A stretch of DNA of 44,252 nucleotides from Candidatus Desulfovibrio intestinipullorum (GCA_019113165.1 DXHV01000054.1:1-44252), one strand, 5' to 3'. Positions 1 to 9,358 are shown, counted from the stretch's first letter. The notes: a model not told the origin generated them from the sequence alone. A program made the numbers and translations.

Positions 1-94
1 AAAGCTGGCGAAACTCGTCAGAGAGAGGCTCCTTTGCAGCAGCCTCTCTGAGCTTGCTTCCAGCTTCTCGTATAGACGACAAATCCAGTTTCAC
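1..94 (-). CDS. Unidentified protein, N-terminal fragment at the window edge
   Basis: A reading frame starts with GTG at 92-94, seven bases after a GGAGG-type ribosome binding site, and runs off the left edge. About 31 residues are visible, beginning (M)KLDLSSIREAGSKLREAA, a charged amphipathic helix. I do not recognise the family. It is read in the same direction as the IS630 remnant just upstream of it. The ribosome binding site is the only support beyond the open frame. Confidence 0.3.
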   Translation of the reverse strand, partial: MKLDLSSIREAGSKLREAAAKEPLSDEFRQL

Positions 95-142
95 AAGGTC
101 TCCTCCATCTCTGGAGATGCTACTCAAACTGGGCCTTGGAAA

Positions 143-304
143 TCAAGTCCTCAGGCCGAAGCTGAGTAGGTACTTTAATTTTTCGTTTGGCATTGCGAAT
201 CTGGAAATATAGCCATCAAGAGCCTCTCTCTCATCCTCAAGTTTGGCAAAAAATCGATTATGGGTCACTTCACGGCGAGTAATACGCCATACTTGTTCTA
301 TAGG
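143..304 (-). pseudogene. IS630-family transposase, C-terminal remnant
   Basis: The minus strand encodes PIEQVWRITRREVTHNRFF followed by a segment ending MPNEKLKYLLSFGL and a stop at 143-145. Many IS630-type DDE transposases end this way: NPIExxW, then RREVTHNRFF, then PNExLxxL. Upstream of PIEQ the similarity breaks off, and the frame is closed by a stop about 20 residues earlier, so the catalytic core is gone. It is a decayed insertion-sequence fragment next to the nickel transporter operon. The family call rests on remembered motifs only. Confidence 0.6.
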
Positions 305-401
305 AATGTAGGCTGCAAGCGGATTTCTCTGGACTATCCAGACTATCGCTCAAGAAAATTTTATAATAAAAATAACATATTATGGAAAAATTCAATCCAC
401 T

Positions 402-481
402 GTTGCGTTGCCGCGTTGCCGTGCCGTTTTGCTGTTTCGCCGTTTCACTGTGTCGCTGTATCACTGTGTTGTCGTGTCACC
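402..481. repeat. Degenerate 8-bp tandem repeat
   Basis: From 402 the sequence can be cut into ten consecutive 8-mers. The last seven (426-481) fit GTKTCRCT-like units closely: gttttgct, gtttcgcc, gtttcact, gtgtcgct, gtatcact, gtgttgtc, gtgtcacc. It lies just downstream of the stop of nikO. No protein is assigned here. Confidence 0.6.
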
Positions 482-489
482 GGAACTCT

Positions 490-509
490 CTGGCAGGCTT
501 CTCTGCCAG
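490..509 (-). terminator. Stem-loop after nikO
   Basis: CTGGCAG (490-496) and CTGCCAG (503-509) form a perfect 7-bp stem with a 6-base loop, 17 bases beyond the nikO stop on the minus strand. No T-run follows, so it is at best a weak or Rho-assisted end, or an RNA-stabilising hairpin. Confidence 0.35.
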
Positions 510-525
510 GATCCTCTGGCAACCC

Positions 526-1203
526 TCAGGCAAAGAATGAGGCACAGTCCGTGTGCACAATGCGGCCGTCCCTGAGGGTCATGAAGCGATCCGAGGTGGC
601 CTCCAGGAAGCGCCGGTCATGGGAGATGATGATGCGCGCCTGGGGAAGGTCTGTAATGATGTCCTGCAGACGTTCCCTGGCCCTGGGGTCCAGGGTGCTG
701 GTGGGCTCGTCAAAGAGCAGGAGCTGCGGCTCCATGACAAGCACCCCTGCCAGGGAGACAAGCTTCTTCTCGCCGCCGGAGAGGCGGTGGGTGAGCCGGT
801 CCTCAAAGCCTGCCAGGCCCAGGCTGGCCAGCTGCGCCAGCGACCGTTCCCTGGCCTCGTCGGCACTCAGGCCCAGGTTGAGCAGGCCGAAGGCCACGTC
901 GTCCAGCACAGTGGGGCAGAAGAGCTGATCTTCGGCATGCTGCAGCACAAAGCCTGTCCTGCGGCGCAGTGTCTGAAAGTCCTGCTCTGTGACGACAGGC
1001 GTCCCCTGAAAGGCAATGGTGCCTGAGGAGGGGCGTTCCAGACCGGTGATGAGGCGAAAGAGGCTCGTCTTGCCCTGGCCGTTGTGGCCGAAAAAGCCCA
1101 TGTGTTCGCCCTCGTGCAGGGTCAGGTTCAGGTCCTGAAAGAGGGGATGGGCCGCATCGTAGGCAAAGGTAATGTGCTCAAGAGCAAGAAGGGGTGGCTG
1201 CAT
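526..1203 (-). CDS. nikO: Nickel ECF transporter ATPase NikO (CbiO family)
   Basis: This is the cytoplasmic ATP-hydrolysing subunit that drives group I ECF-type nickel or cobalt uptake. It has Walker A GHNGQGKT, signature LSGGEKK, Walker B LLLFDEP and the switch histidine in IISHD. The length, 225 aa, is normal for CbiO/NikO. I chose ATG 1203 (MQPPLLALEHITFAYD), which fits the family N-terminus; a TTG at 1230 in the same frame is possible. It is last in the nikK-nikM-nikL-nikQ-nikO operon, 72 bases after nikQ. Nickel rather than cobalt is inferred from nikK and nikL in the operon; the ATPase alone cannot distinguish them. Confidence 0.9.
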   Translation of the reverse strand: MQPPLLALEHITFAYDAAHPLFQDLNLTLHEGEHMGFFGHNGQGKTSLFRLITGLERPSSGTIAFQGTPVVTEQDFQTLRRRTGFVLQHAEDQLFCPTVLDDVAFGLLNLGLSADEARERSLAQLASLGLAGFEDRLTHRLSGGEKKLVSLAGVLVMEPQLLLFDEPTSTLDPRARERLQDIITDLPQARIIISHDRRFLEATSDRFMTLRDGRIVHTDCASFFA

Positions 1204-1275
1204 GGGACAAATCCGTCGGTCCTGGGACAAATGCCTGTCCGGAAAGGCAGAGGAAGAAAAGGGGATCGCGTGCGT

Positions 1276-2049
1276 CTAGAAAAGGCCTGGGAAGAGAGTC
1301 TGGCAGAGATTCAGGGCGGCCAGGGCAAGGTAGGCAAGGCTTGTCAGGGTCGCAAAAATCCAGTCTCTGCCCTGCATGGCAAAGCGGGCCAGGCAGGGAA
1401 AGTGCCCGCTGAAGCCGCGCAGGCACATGGCCTCCCAGACGCGCTGCGAGCGGTCCAGGCTGTGCACGAAGAGCATGCCGAGCATGTTCGCATACGTCTT
1501 GTAGGTATGGGTATTGGTGCCTGGCACAAAGCCCTTGAGCCGGGCTGCCGTGTGCAGGGTCTCCCACTCCCGGGCCAGCACAAAGAGGTAGCGGTAGGCG
1601 GAGAGCAGCAGGACAATGAGGCGCCTGGGACAATGGAGGCGCTCCAGGGCGCAGCCAAGGGTCGGCAGGGACAGAGTGGCCACCAGGGCCAGGAAGACCA
1701 GCACAATGGCATTGCACTTGAGGGTGACCAGCAGGGCGAGCTGCACGCCTTCGGCCGTGACGCTCAGGGGCCCGAGCGCAAGCAGCTCTGTGCCCGGCAC
1801 GCTCCAGGGCACGGTGAGCCAGAGAAAGAGGATGAAGACATTGACCTGCACAAGGCGGCGGCAAAGCAGGCCCAGGGGCGGTCTGCTGAAGAACAGCAGC
1901 ACAAGGCCCGGCACAAGACCCGCCAAGGCCAGGCGCACGTCGGTGAGCAGGGCCAGAATGAGGGCCGCACAACAGGCCACGGCCACGCGGGCCCTGGGAT
2001 CCAGGCTGTGTATGGGGGACGTCCCCTGGCTGAAGTCTTCGCTGATCAT
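1276..2049 (-). CDS. nikQ: Nickel ECF transporter transmembrane subunit NikQ (CbiQ family)
   Basis: This integral membrane coupling subunit links the NikO ATPase to the substrate-binding NikM. The family start SLDPRARVAVACCAA is present, followed by several hydrophobic segments. The cytoplasmic coupling motif of CbiQ proteins is seen near AARLKGF and AMCLRGF. ATG 2049 (MISEDFSQG) gives 257 aa, a normal length. An upstream GTG at 2208 stays open but encodes an unrelated cysteine- and arginine-rich stretch, so I rejected it. No clear ribosome binding site precedes 2049, so the exact start is uncertain. Confidence 0.85.
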   Translation of the reverse strand: MISEDFSQGTSPIHSLDPRARVAVACCAALILALLTDVRLALAGLVPGLVLLFFSRPPLGLLCRRLVQVNVFILFLWLTVPWSVPGTELLALGPLSVTAEGVQLALLVTLKCNAIVLVFLALVATLSLPTLGCALERLHCPRRLIVLLLSAYRYLFVLAREWETLHTAARLKGFVPGTNTHTYKTYANMLGMLFVHSLDRSQRVWEAMCLRGFSGHFPCLARFAMQGRDWIFATLTSLAYLALAALNLCQTLFPGLF

Positions 2050-2291
2050 TATGAGTGCCTGCAGGGCCGTGCGGGTGAAGAGGCAAATCTGGCGTGCGCA
2101 GGGATGTTTTTGGAGCAGCCCGCTTCCCTGGCAGCGCCTGGCTTTTTGGGCAGAGAGGGCAGTCTGGCAGAAAAGCGCCCGGGCGACAAGACGGCCTGAG
2201 GGCTCCACAGCGGGTCTCCGAATGAGGGCTCCGCATCAGGACCCCATATCTGGACCCGGCATCAGGACAGGTACCGGGCCATCGCCCAGGG

Positions 2292-3104
2292 TCAGGGCCT
2301 GCGTCGGAGCCAGGCCGCAAGACCCACCAGGCCCAGAATCCAGCCAAGGCCGCCGATGATTTCCTGCAGGCCTGGGCCCTTTTGCGTCTGCTCGCTCAGC
2401 ATGCGGCGCACGGGAGCAAGCTTCTGGTCCAGAGCTGTGTCAAGGGCCGTGTCGAGGGTCGTTGCCAGAGCGGCCTGACTGTCTGCCAGGCTGCGGGCCA
2501 GGGCGTCCTCAACAGCTGTCTGAACAGCTTCCCGGACAAGGGCCTGCAGCTCGGCCCTGGTGAGCACAATCTGTTCGGCACTGTCTGCCGGCCCGGCCGC
2601 CTGCTGAGCCGGGGCCGTCTGTGCCCTGGCAGCGACCTGCGGCGCCCTGTCCTTTTGTGCCTGTTCCTGCTGCGTCTGTGCCTGCCGGGCCTGTTCCTGG
2701 CGGACTGTCACGGCGGTCAGCTCGTCGGCCTCCACGGTCCACTCGCCCTGATGGCCTTCGCCTGCCCGGACACGCAGGATGAGGCCTTTGGGCGCTGCCT
2801 TCATGGCCGGGGTGATGGCAAAGCGGACCCTGCCCTGCGTGTCCGTGGTGCCCTGCTGGAGGAGGTTTCCGCTCTGGGCATCGAGCACGTCAACGGGAGC
2901 CGACTGGACCTTTGTGCCCGAGCTGAAGGAACACTCGGTCTGCAGGACAGTCCCGTCCACAAAGGCAAAGATGTTGACCCTGTGGGCCTGGGCAGGGCCT
3001 GCCAGCATGAGGCAGAGGGCCAGCACGCAGGCAGCCGGAAGGAAGCGTCCGGAGCGGTACGGGCTGGCAACAGGGGAGGGGGAAGAGAAGGAGGCGTTCG
3101 GCAT
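2292..3104 (-). CDS. nikL: Nickel ECF transporter auxiliary protein NikL
   Basis: The 270-aa protein has a signal peptide (hydrophobic core ACVLALCLMLAGPAQA near residues 25-41). A beta-rich extracytoplasmic domain opens with HRVNIFAFVDG. A long Q/A/R-rich helical linker (about residues 135-215) follows, then a C-terminal membrane anchor (GGLGWILGLVGLAAWL). This is the architecture of NikL, which with NikM replaces or supplements NikN in nickel ECF systems of sulfate reducers. The ATG lies 3 bases after the nikM stop. The His-rich start of the mature chain (AHRVNIF) is typical of the family; a metal role there is inference. Confidence 0.8.
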   Translation of the reverse strand: MPNASFSSPSPVASPYRSGRFLPAACVLALCLMLAGPAQAHRVNIFAFVDGTVLQTECSFSSGTKVQSAPVDVLDAQSGNLLQQGTTDTQGRVRFAITPAMKAAPKGLILRVRAGEGHQGEWTVEADELTAVTVRQEQARQAQTQQEQAQKDRAPQVAARAQTAPAQQAAGPADSAEQIVLTRAELQALVREAVQTAVEDALARSLADSQAALATTLDTALDTALDQKLAPVRRMLSEQTQKGPGLQEIIGGLGWILGLVGLAAWLRRRP

Positions 3105-3109
3105 GGCGG

Positions 3110-3721
3110 TCAGGACCTGTCTGAGAAAAGGGTGAGCACTTCCGGGCGAACTCTGGCCAGGAAGGAGAGGGCAAAAGCGGAAATCAGGCCTTCCAGGGCC
3201 ATGACGGGCAGATGGGCGACAAGGAGGATGCGGGCCGACTGGACAAAGCCCTCGTCGGTCCAGGCCAGGGCCAGGGCCGTGAGCAGGGCGGCGCCGGCCA
3301 CGGAGAGAAAGCCGCAGGCAAAGGCGGCCAGCAGGCGCACCCGGCCCTCCCTGCGCAGCAGGGGGCGCAGCGCAAGGCCGCAGAGCACGGCCGGCAGGGC
3401 CATGGTGAAGGTATTGACGCCCAGGAGCGTGATGCCGCCAAACTGAAAGAGCACGGCCTGCAGGATGAGGGCCGTGAAGATGGCCGGAAAGGCGGCCCAG
3501 CCAAGAAGCATGCCCAGAAGGCCGTTGAGGATGAGGTGCACGGAGCCTGGACCCAAGGGGACATGCACAAGGGAGGCCACAAAGAAGGCCGAGGCCATGA
3601 GGCCCACGGTCATGAGGCGTTCGTTTTTCAGGGAACGCAGGCCCAGGGCCAGGCCTGCCGCGGTCAGGGCGGCGCCGCAGGCCAGAACCTGCGGGGAAAG
3701 GACGCCTTCCGAAATATGCAT
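3110..3721 (-). CDS. nikM: Nickel ECF transporter substrate-capture subunit NikM (CbiM family)
   Basis: This is the S-component that binds the metal. It starts at ATG 3721 with MHISEGVLS. The N-terminal Met-His-Ile of the CbiM/NikM family supplies metal ligands, so the start matters functionally. GGAGAG sits 7 bases upstream. A frame opening at 3856 adds 45 unrelated residues and would bury the essential N-terminus, so it is rejected. The chain is 203 aa with 6-7 hydrophobic segments, including VHVPLGPGSVHLILNGLLG and FQFGGITLLGVNTFTMALP, both typical of the family. Confidence 0.92.
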   Translation of the reverse strand: MHISEGVLSPQVLACGAALTAAGLALGLRSLKNERLMTVGLMASAFFVASLVHVPLGPGSVHLILNGLLGMLLGWAAFPAIFTALILQAVLFQFGGITLLGVNTFTMALPAVLCGLALRPLLRREGRVRLLAAFACGFLSVAGAALLTALALAWTDEGFVQSARILLVAHLPVMALEGLISAFALSFLARVRPEVLTLFSDRS

Positions 3722-3962
3722 GGTGTGTCTCTCCGCTGCATGCAGGGCCTGCCCGCCCTGTCGGAAAACCGGAAAAAACAGGCCTGCTTTCCGACAGGGA
3801 GGACAGGAGAAGGGATCAGGGCAAGGGGGCTGCCGTCTCATGGTCAGGCAGGCCACTCTGTCCGTTTCAGGACGTGTCTCGGGCCCGGCCGGCGGGTCCG
3901 AAGGGAGCAGGATGTTCCGAAGGATCTACAGGAAGGACCGATTCGGAAGGAGTGCTCAGGGT

Positions 3963-4766
3963 CTACTGGGCCTTCACCGGATCCACAAAGCGGGTCCAGA
4001 GCACGGCGCCCAGTTCCACATTCTTGTGGCTGCCCTGATGCACCATCTTGTCCGGGCTTGTGTTGAGGGCGGCAAAGCCCCACCAGCCGGCAAAGGGCGC
4101 CACGTAGGTGAAGACACCGTTGGCATCGGTCTTCACGACCTGGGTGGTCATGTAGGGATTGGGGGCCTTGAAGGCCTTGTCCTTGTTGTAGTATTCCACT
4201 TCCACGTCACAGCCTGCCACGGGCTTGCCGTCCAGGAGCACCTGGCCCTGGAAGACGTTGCCGGCATAGTTGCCGAAGGGACGGGTCAGGGGCACGATCT
4301 CGGTCTTGAGGCCGGCCGGTCTGGCCCAGCCTGTTTCCTCGCCGTAGGCAGCCACATAGACCTTGGTGTAGTGCACGATGTAGCAGTTTTCGGCAGGTTC
4401 CCAGTAGGGCCTGGGCTCCATGATAATCTGGTAGACGCCGGGACGCTCGACGTGGTAGGCTGCCGTCCAGGCCTTCTGGCCCAGGAAGGTGGTGGCCTTG
4501 AGGGTCTTGCTCAGGTCCTTGTCGGCTCCGGCATCCTTGATGCGGACCGTGGGCTGTTCCATGGGCATGCCCTGCATTTCCATGGGATGGGCAAAGGCAA
4601 AGGTGATGTTCAGATTGGCCTCGCCCTTTTCCAGCACCATGTCGCTGGAGGGAATGACCATGCCAAAGTGGGCCTGGGCAGTGCCTGCCAGGCCCAGGGT
4701 GACGGCCGCACCAAGCAGTGCGCCCCGGCAAAGGGTTTTAAACGTGGATTTCAGAGGATTCATCAA
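3963..4766 (-). CDS. nikK: Periplasmic DUF4198 nickel-uptake protein NikK
   Basis: The 267-aa protein has a clear signal peptide ending GTAQA, so the mature chain begins HFGMVIPS. The DUF4198 fold follows. Met- and His-rich residues ([12 protein letters not shown]) lie near residues 61-72, and the C-terminal part resembles a carboxypeptidase-regulatory-like beta domain ([19 protein letters not shown]). NikK heads nikKMLQO loci in sulfate reducers, and here it is first in the operon. It is probably a periplasmic metal-delivery or scavenging component; the precise role is not established by sequence. A NikR-like repeat lies about 55-80 bases upstream of the start. Confidence 0.8.
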   Translation of the reverse strand: MMNPLKSTFKTLCRGALLGAAVTLGLAGTAQAHFGMVIPSSDMVLEKGEANLNITFAFAHPMEMQGMPMEQPTVRIKDAGADKDLSKTLKATTFLGQKAWTAAYHVERPGVYQIIMEPRPYWEPAENCYIVHYTKVYVAAYGEETGWARPAGLKTEIVPLTRPFGNYAGNVFQGQVLLDGKPVAGCDVEVEYYNKDKAFKAPNPYMTTQVVKTDANGVFTYVAPFAGWWGFAALNTSPDKMVHQGSHKNVELGAVLWTRFVDPVKAQ

Positions 4767-4820
4767 AAAAGGGCTCCTTTTGCGAAGTACGCCAGCTCAA
4801 GGCGTGGCGTCCGCACTGTA

Positions 4821-4848
4821 GTAACACAAAGTGAAAAAAAAGTAACAC
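4821..4848. promoter_or_regulatory. Putative NikR operator: two direct GTAACAC half-sites
   Basis: GTAACAC occurs at 4821-4827 and again at 4842-4848, separated by 14 bases, which puts the two copies 21 bp apart. The recalled NikR signature in delta-proteobacteria is an inverted GTGTTAC-N13/14-GTAACAC. Here the half-site and spacer match, but the two halves are direct repeats. The site lies upstream of nikK and of nothing else on the minus strand. Confidence 0.5.
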
Positions 4849-4949
4849 CCCTGCAGGAAAGAGGGGTGGCGTGTGACAAAGTGGGACAGGGGAGCCCGAA
4901 AAACGCGGCAACGCTGCCTGCCCGGTCGAGCAGGCGCAGGAGACAAAAA

Positions 4950-5324
4950 ATGTCGGAAAAAAAAGAGTCGGGCAGGCATCTGCTGCGGGCAGTCTGGTTC
5001 GCTCTTGGCAGGCTGCTCACCTTCCTGCCGGCACGGGACGCGGGCAGAAACGGGCATTTTGAGCAGATGCTGGGCTTCTTCGCCACGCGTGAGGACGTGC
5101 AGGCCCTTGCCGGGGACTGGCAGCGTGTGGGCGCCGATTTGCACAAGGCCATGGGGACGTATCGCCATGCGCAGACGGCGGCACACAAGGAAAGGAGGGC
5201 ACCGCAGCTCTGCAGCACAGGGCCACGCCGCACAACGATCAGGGGCCGGACAAGGCGCCGCCCAAAGGGCCTGTCTGCCCGACCGGCAGCAAGGGGGTGC
5301 ATCCATCACAAAACGCAGAAGTGA
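4950..5324 (+). CDS. Small hypothetical protein
   Basis: ATG 4950 follows a good ribosome binding site (AGGAG, 4938-4942). The frame encodes 124 aa beginning MSEKKESGRHLL. Residues 1-75 look protein-like, with a hydrophobic patch (AVWFALGRLLTFLP) and a helical stretch (FATREDVQALAGDW). The last 40 residues are Arg-rich and may be read-through past a frameshift. The opposite strand is also open but looks less protein-like. I do not recognise a family. It stands between the nik operon, read away from it, and the debris at the end of the ptx cluster. Confidence 0.4.
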   Translation: MSEKKESGRHLLRAVWFALGRLLTFLPARDAGRNGHFEQMLGFFATREDVQALAGDWQRVGADLHKAMGTYRHAQTAAHKERRAPQLCSTGPRRTTIRGRTRRRPKGLSARPAARGCIHHKTQK

Positions 5325-5420
5325 GGGCTTCGAAATCAGGGCAGTGGCAGAGATGACGGGAAGCTCTCGCAGCACTGTGAGGCGCTGTCAGTATGACATT
5401 CCCAACAAGAGGCATGGCAC
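5312..5420 (+). pseudogene. Helix-turn-helix protein fragment
   Basis: In one plus-strand frame the sequence reads EIRAVAEMTGSSRSTVRRC, the helix-turn-helix of small transposase-like or regulator-like proteins. No start codon with a ribosome binding site is present in that frame. The DNA from 5336 is clearly related (roughly three-quarters identical over about 70 bases by eye) to the coding strand of the small gene at 9599-9832, which lies in inverted orientation at the far side of the ptx cluster. I read it as a decayed copy. Confidence 0.5.
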
Positions 5421-5433
5421 CTTTTGCACACAG

Positions 5434-5466
5434 AAAAACCGCCGTACAGGTTTCCCAGTACGGCGG
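5434..5466 (-). terminator. Rho-independent terminator of the ptx transcript
   Basis: A perfect 9-bp stem (CCGCCGTAC at 5439-5447, GTACGGCGG at 5458-5466) with a 10-base loop is followed on the minus strand by TTTTT. It lies 9 bases after the stop of the toxin remnant and about 125 bases after ptxD. It should end transcription of ptxABCD. Confidence 0.8.
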
Positions 5467-5474
5467 CAGCACTC

Positions 5475-5590
5475 TCATTTGTGGAACGGGTCGCTGTGCG
5501 TCCCGGTGCGGGCCAGCGTCAGCACCAGCATATTGTCCTCAATGCGGTAGATGAGCCGTTTCGGGCGTTGCGGACAGGGCTTTTCGAAAA
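5475..5590 (-). pseudogene. RelE/YafQ-type toxin, C-terminal remnant
   Basis: Directly after ptxD a minus-strand frame reads KRLIYRIEDNMLVLTLARTGTHSDPFHK and stops at 5475-5477. The LIYRIxDxxLxLxLxRTGTHSDLF ending is characteristic of YafQ/RelE ribosome-dependent mRNA interferase toxins, where the terminal His-Ser-Asp-Phe region carries a catalytic residue. The N-terminal two-thirds is missing and ptxD runs into it, so this is an inactive scar. No antitoxin is adjacent. Confidence 0.6.
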
Positions 5591-5591
5591 A

Positions 5592-6587
5592 TCAGGCAAT
5601 GCTGTTGATGGGATTGCGGGGCTTGTGGCCCTGGAGCACATCGATGATGTTGTAGGCCGCCTCCATTTCGATGGCCAGACGGACCTTGTCGACTGCGGAG
5701 CCCAGGTGGGGCGTGAACAGGGTATTGAGTTCAGGGGCGAGCAGTTCGGGACATATGGTCCTTGGGCGATCGGCCAGTGCCCAGTCCTCAAAGGCAAAGA
5801 CATCGGCCGCATAGCCGCCAAGCCATCCTTGCTGCAGGGCTTTGGCTACACTCTGCTCATCCACACAGGAGCCGCGTCCCGTGTTGACGAGGAAGGCTCC
5901 CTGCTTCATGCGGGCAAGGGCGCTGCTGTCCACAAGATGTCTGCTGCCGGGAACCAGCGGAGTCAGCACAAGGACAAAATCCGAAGCTGCAAGCACTTCC
6001 TCCAGAGAGCACATGTGGACGTCGAGCTCGCTCCCCTGCCGGACAGCCTGTTCGGAGACATCGTGACCAAGAAGCCGTGCGCCCCAGCCGCCGAGTCTGC
6101 GGGCTACGGCCTGACCCAGTCTGCCCATGCCAAGGATGCCGACTGTGGATTCGGCAACGCCAGTTCCGAAAAGAACGGGGCGCCAGCCCGCAAAGGTGCT
6201 GCGTACACGCGTGTTGCCGGCAAGGACATTGCGGCTCAGGCCCAGCATGAGGGCAATGGTCAGCTCTGCTGTCGGTTCGGTGAGCAGATCCGGTACATAG
6301 CTGACCCAGACGCCCTGTCTTGTGGCGGCATCGATGTCGTAATTGTCATAGCCCTTGAGAGCTGCAGCGATGATCCGCAGTCTGGGAGCAGCGGCCAGCA
6401 GGGCCTGGTCAACACAGTCCGGCATGAAGAGCATGGCTGCTTCGGCCGTGGCCAGTCGGGTGCGCAATTCTTCAGGGGCGAGACTTTCATCAGTCTGATT
6501 GAGATCCAGCTCGCAATAGTTCTCCAGGAGGGACACAACCTCCTGATGGATTCTGCAGCTGACAAGACAACGTGCTTTTTCCTTCAT
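5592..6587 (-). CDS. ptxD: NAD-dependent phosphite dehydrogenase PtxD
   Basis: PtxD oxidises phosphite to phosphate with reduction of NAD+. The 331-aa protein is a D-2-hydroxyacid dehydrogenase family member. Beyond the family motifs it carries PtxD-specific stretches recalled from the Pseudomonas stutzeri enzyme: KGYDNYD, VPDLLTEPTAEL, GWRPVLFGTG and ADVFAFEDWALADRP. The nucleotide-binding motif GMGRLG is at 153-158, with an acidic residue (D176) near the position that favours NAD. The catalytic triad corresponds to R238, E267 and H294, with M55 and K78 also conserved. Its ATG overlaps the ptxC stop by 4 bases, indicating translational coupling. With ptxABC upstream, an assimilatory role in phosphorus supply is inferred. 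A generic 2-hydroxyacid dehydrogenase is much less likely. Confidence 0.92.
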   Translation of the reverse strand: MKEKARCLVSCRIHQEVVSLLENYCELDLNQTDESLAPEELRTRLATAEAAMLFMPDCVDQALLAAAPRLRIIAAALKGYDNYDIDAATRQGVWVSYVPDLLTEPTAELTIALMLGLSRNVLAGNTRVRSTFAGWRPVLFGTGVAESTVGILGMGRLGQAVARRLGGWGARLLGHDVSEQAVRQGSELDVHMCSLEEVLAASDFVLVLTPLVPGSRHLVDSSALARMKQGAFLVNTGRGSCVDEQSVAKALQQGWLGGYAADVFAFEDWALADRPRTICPELLAPELNTLFTPHLGSAVDKVRLAIEMEAAYNIIDVLQGHKPRNPINSIA

Positions 6588-7387
6588 ACCATTTTCCTGC
6601 GAATCCAGGACCCCAGACCGTCGACCAGGGTCACCATGACCAGAATGACGAGCAGAATGGCCGAGACTTCCTGATACTGCATGATGCGCAGCGAGGCCAT
6701 GAGCTCGAAGCCAATGCCACCGGCGCCCACCATGCCCATGACTGTGGACGCACGGAAGTTGTATTCCCAGCGGTAGATGATGGTATCAATGATCTGGGGC
6801 AGGACCTGGGGGAGGATGCCGTAGAGCACCACCTGGGCACTGCTGCTGCCCGTGGCGCGTATGGCTTCCACAGGCTTGGGATCACAGTGTTCTACCGCTT
6901 CGGCAAAGAATTTGCCCACCATGCCAATGGAATGCAGGCCCAGGGCAAGCACGCCGGGCAGGGCACCGAAACCTACCGCAGCAACGAAGATGATGCCCAT
7001 GATGAGCTCGGGTATGGAGCGCAGAAAATTGAGGAGGCTTCTGGCCACGGTATAGAGGGCTCTGTTTGGGGCAACATTGCTTGCAGCCAGAAGGCCGATG
7101 GGCAGGGACAGGACAAAGGCGAGAAAGGTTCCTGCCACACTCATGCACAGCGTATCCAGAATCGGCGCAAGCCACTTGTGAAAATTGGAAAAGTCCGGGG
7201 GCATCATTTCGGAGGCCAGGCCTGCAAGGGCAGGTCCGCCTTCAATGAGCCGCTTGATATCAAGGAGCCCTGTGTAGGCACTGCAGACAAGTATGATCAG
7301 TCCCAGAACGGCAAGGCGTCCCAGGGTGGTCAGATAGCTGCTGCGTACACTCAGCTCCACTTCGTTCAGACGGGAATCGGTCATCAA
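6584..7387 (-). CDS. ptxC: Phosphite ABC transporter permease PtxC
   Basis: This inner-membrane permease of the PhnE/PtxC type has 267 aa. Hydrophobic segments lie near residues 23-41, 81-103, 127-160 and 235-258. The EAA-like cytoplasmic loop that contacts the ATPase is visible around EAIRATGSSSAQVVLYGILPQ. The substrate assignment comes from the adjoining ptxD; the permease family also serves phosphonate and hypophosphite uptake. It overlaps ptxD by 4 bases and is separated from ptxB by 210 bases containing two hairpins. Confidence 0.88.
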   Translation of the reverse strand: MMTDSRLNEVELSVRSSYLTTLGRLAVLGLIILVCSAYTGLLDIKRLIEGGPALAGLASEMMPPDFSNFHKWLAPILDTLCMSVAGTFLAFVLSLPIGLLAASNVAPNRALYTVARSLLNFLRSIPELIMGIIFVAAVGFGALPGVLALGLHSIGMVGKFFAEAVEHCDPKPVEAIRATGSSSAQVVLYGILPQVLPQIIDTIIYRWEYNFRASTVMGMVGAGGIGFELMASLRIMQYQEVSAILLVILVMVTLVDGLGSWIRRKMV

Positions 7388-7458
7388 TATGCCACGCCAC
7401 TTCCTGCATGCAAAAGGAGGGCGTATCCTCCGTATCTTGCTTCAAATGAAATGAACGG

Positions 7459-7508
7459 GGGTGGAAGCCGGCAGCTTCCACCCTCCGCATCGTCCGGCTT
7501 TTCCGGAC
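7459..7508 (-). promoter_or_regulatory. Two stem-loops in the ptxB-ptxC gap
   Basis: GGGTGGAAGC (7459-7468) pairs perfectly with GCTTCCACCC (7474-7483) around a 5-base loop. A second hairpin pairs GTCCGG (7492-7497) with CCGGAC (7503-7508). Neither is followed by a T-run on the minus strand, so they are not standard terminators. Stem-loops after the binding-protein gene of an ABC operon commonly protect the upstream mRNA; that role is inferred here. Confidence 0.5.
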
Positions 7509-7597
7509 AGATTCTTTCAGATTCAGTCCGGGGACAGGACCATGAACCAGTCCCTGAATCAGACCCAGGACCAGAAGAGGCAGTGCGGTCGCACAGC

Positions 7598-9288
<1,691 letters not shown>

Positions 9289-9313
9289 TGCAACCTCCTA
9301 AAACAGGAGGGAA

Positions 9314-9358
9314 ATACTACGAATCAAGTGTGTCAGAAACATGACTGTAGAATGACAA
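9314..9358 (-). promoter_or_regulatory. Pho box and -10 element of ptxABCD
   Basis: Reading the minus strand, three 7-mers follow at exact 11-base intervals: TTGTCAT (9358-9352), CAGTCAT (9347-9341) and CTGACAC (9336-9330). The PhoB half-site is CTGTCAT with 4-base spacers; the matches are 6/7, 6/7 and 5/7. A -10-like TAGTAT lies at 9319-9314, 10 bases after the last repeat, where it belongs in PhoB-activated promoters lacking a -35 box. The predicted transcript would start near 9307. Confidence 0.75.

Noticed and set aside
9294..9310. CCTCCT-AAAAC-AGGAGG hairpin that could hide the ptxA ribosome binding site
   Set aside because: The start predicted from the -10 (about 9307) lies inside the upstream arm, so most of that arm would not be in the mRNA.
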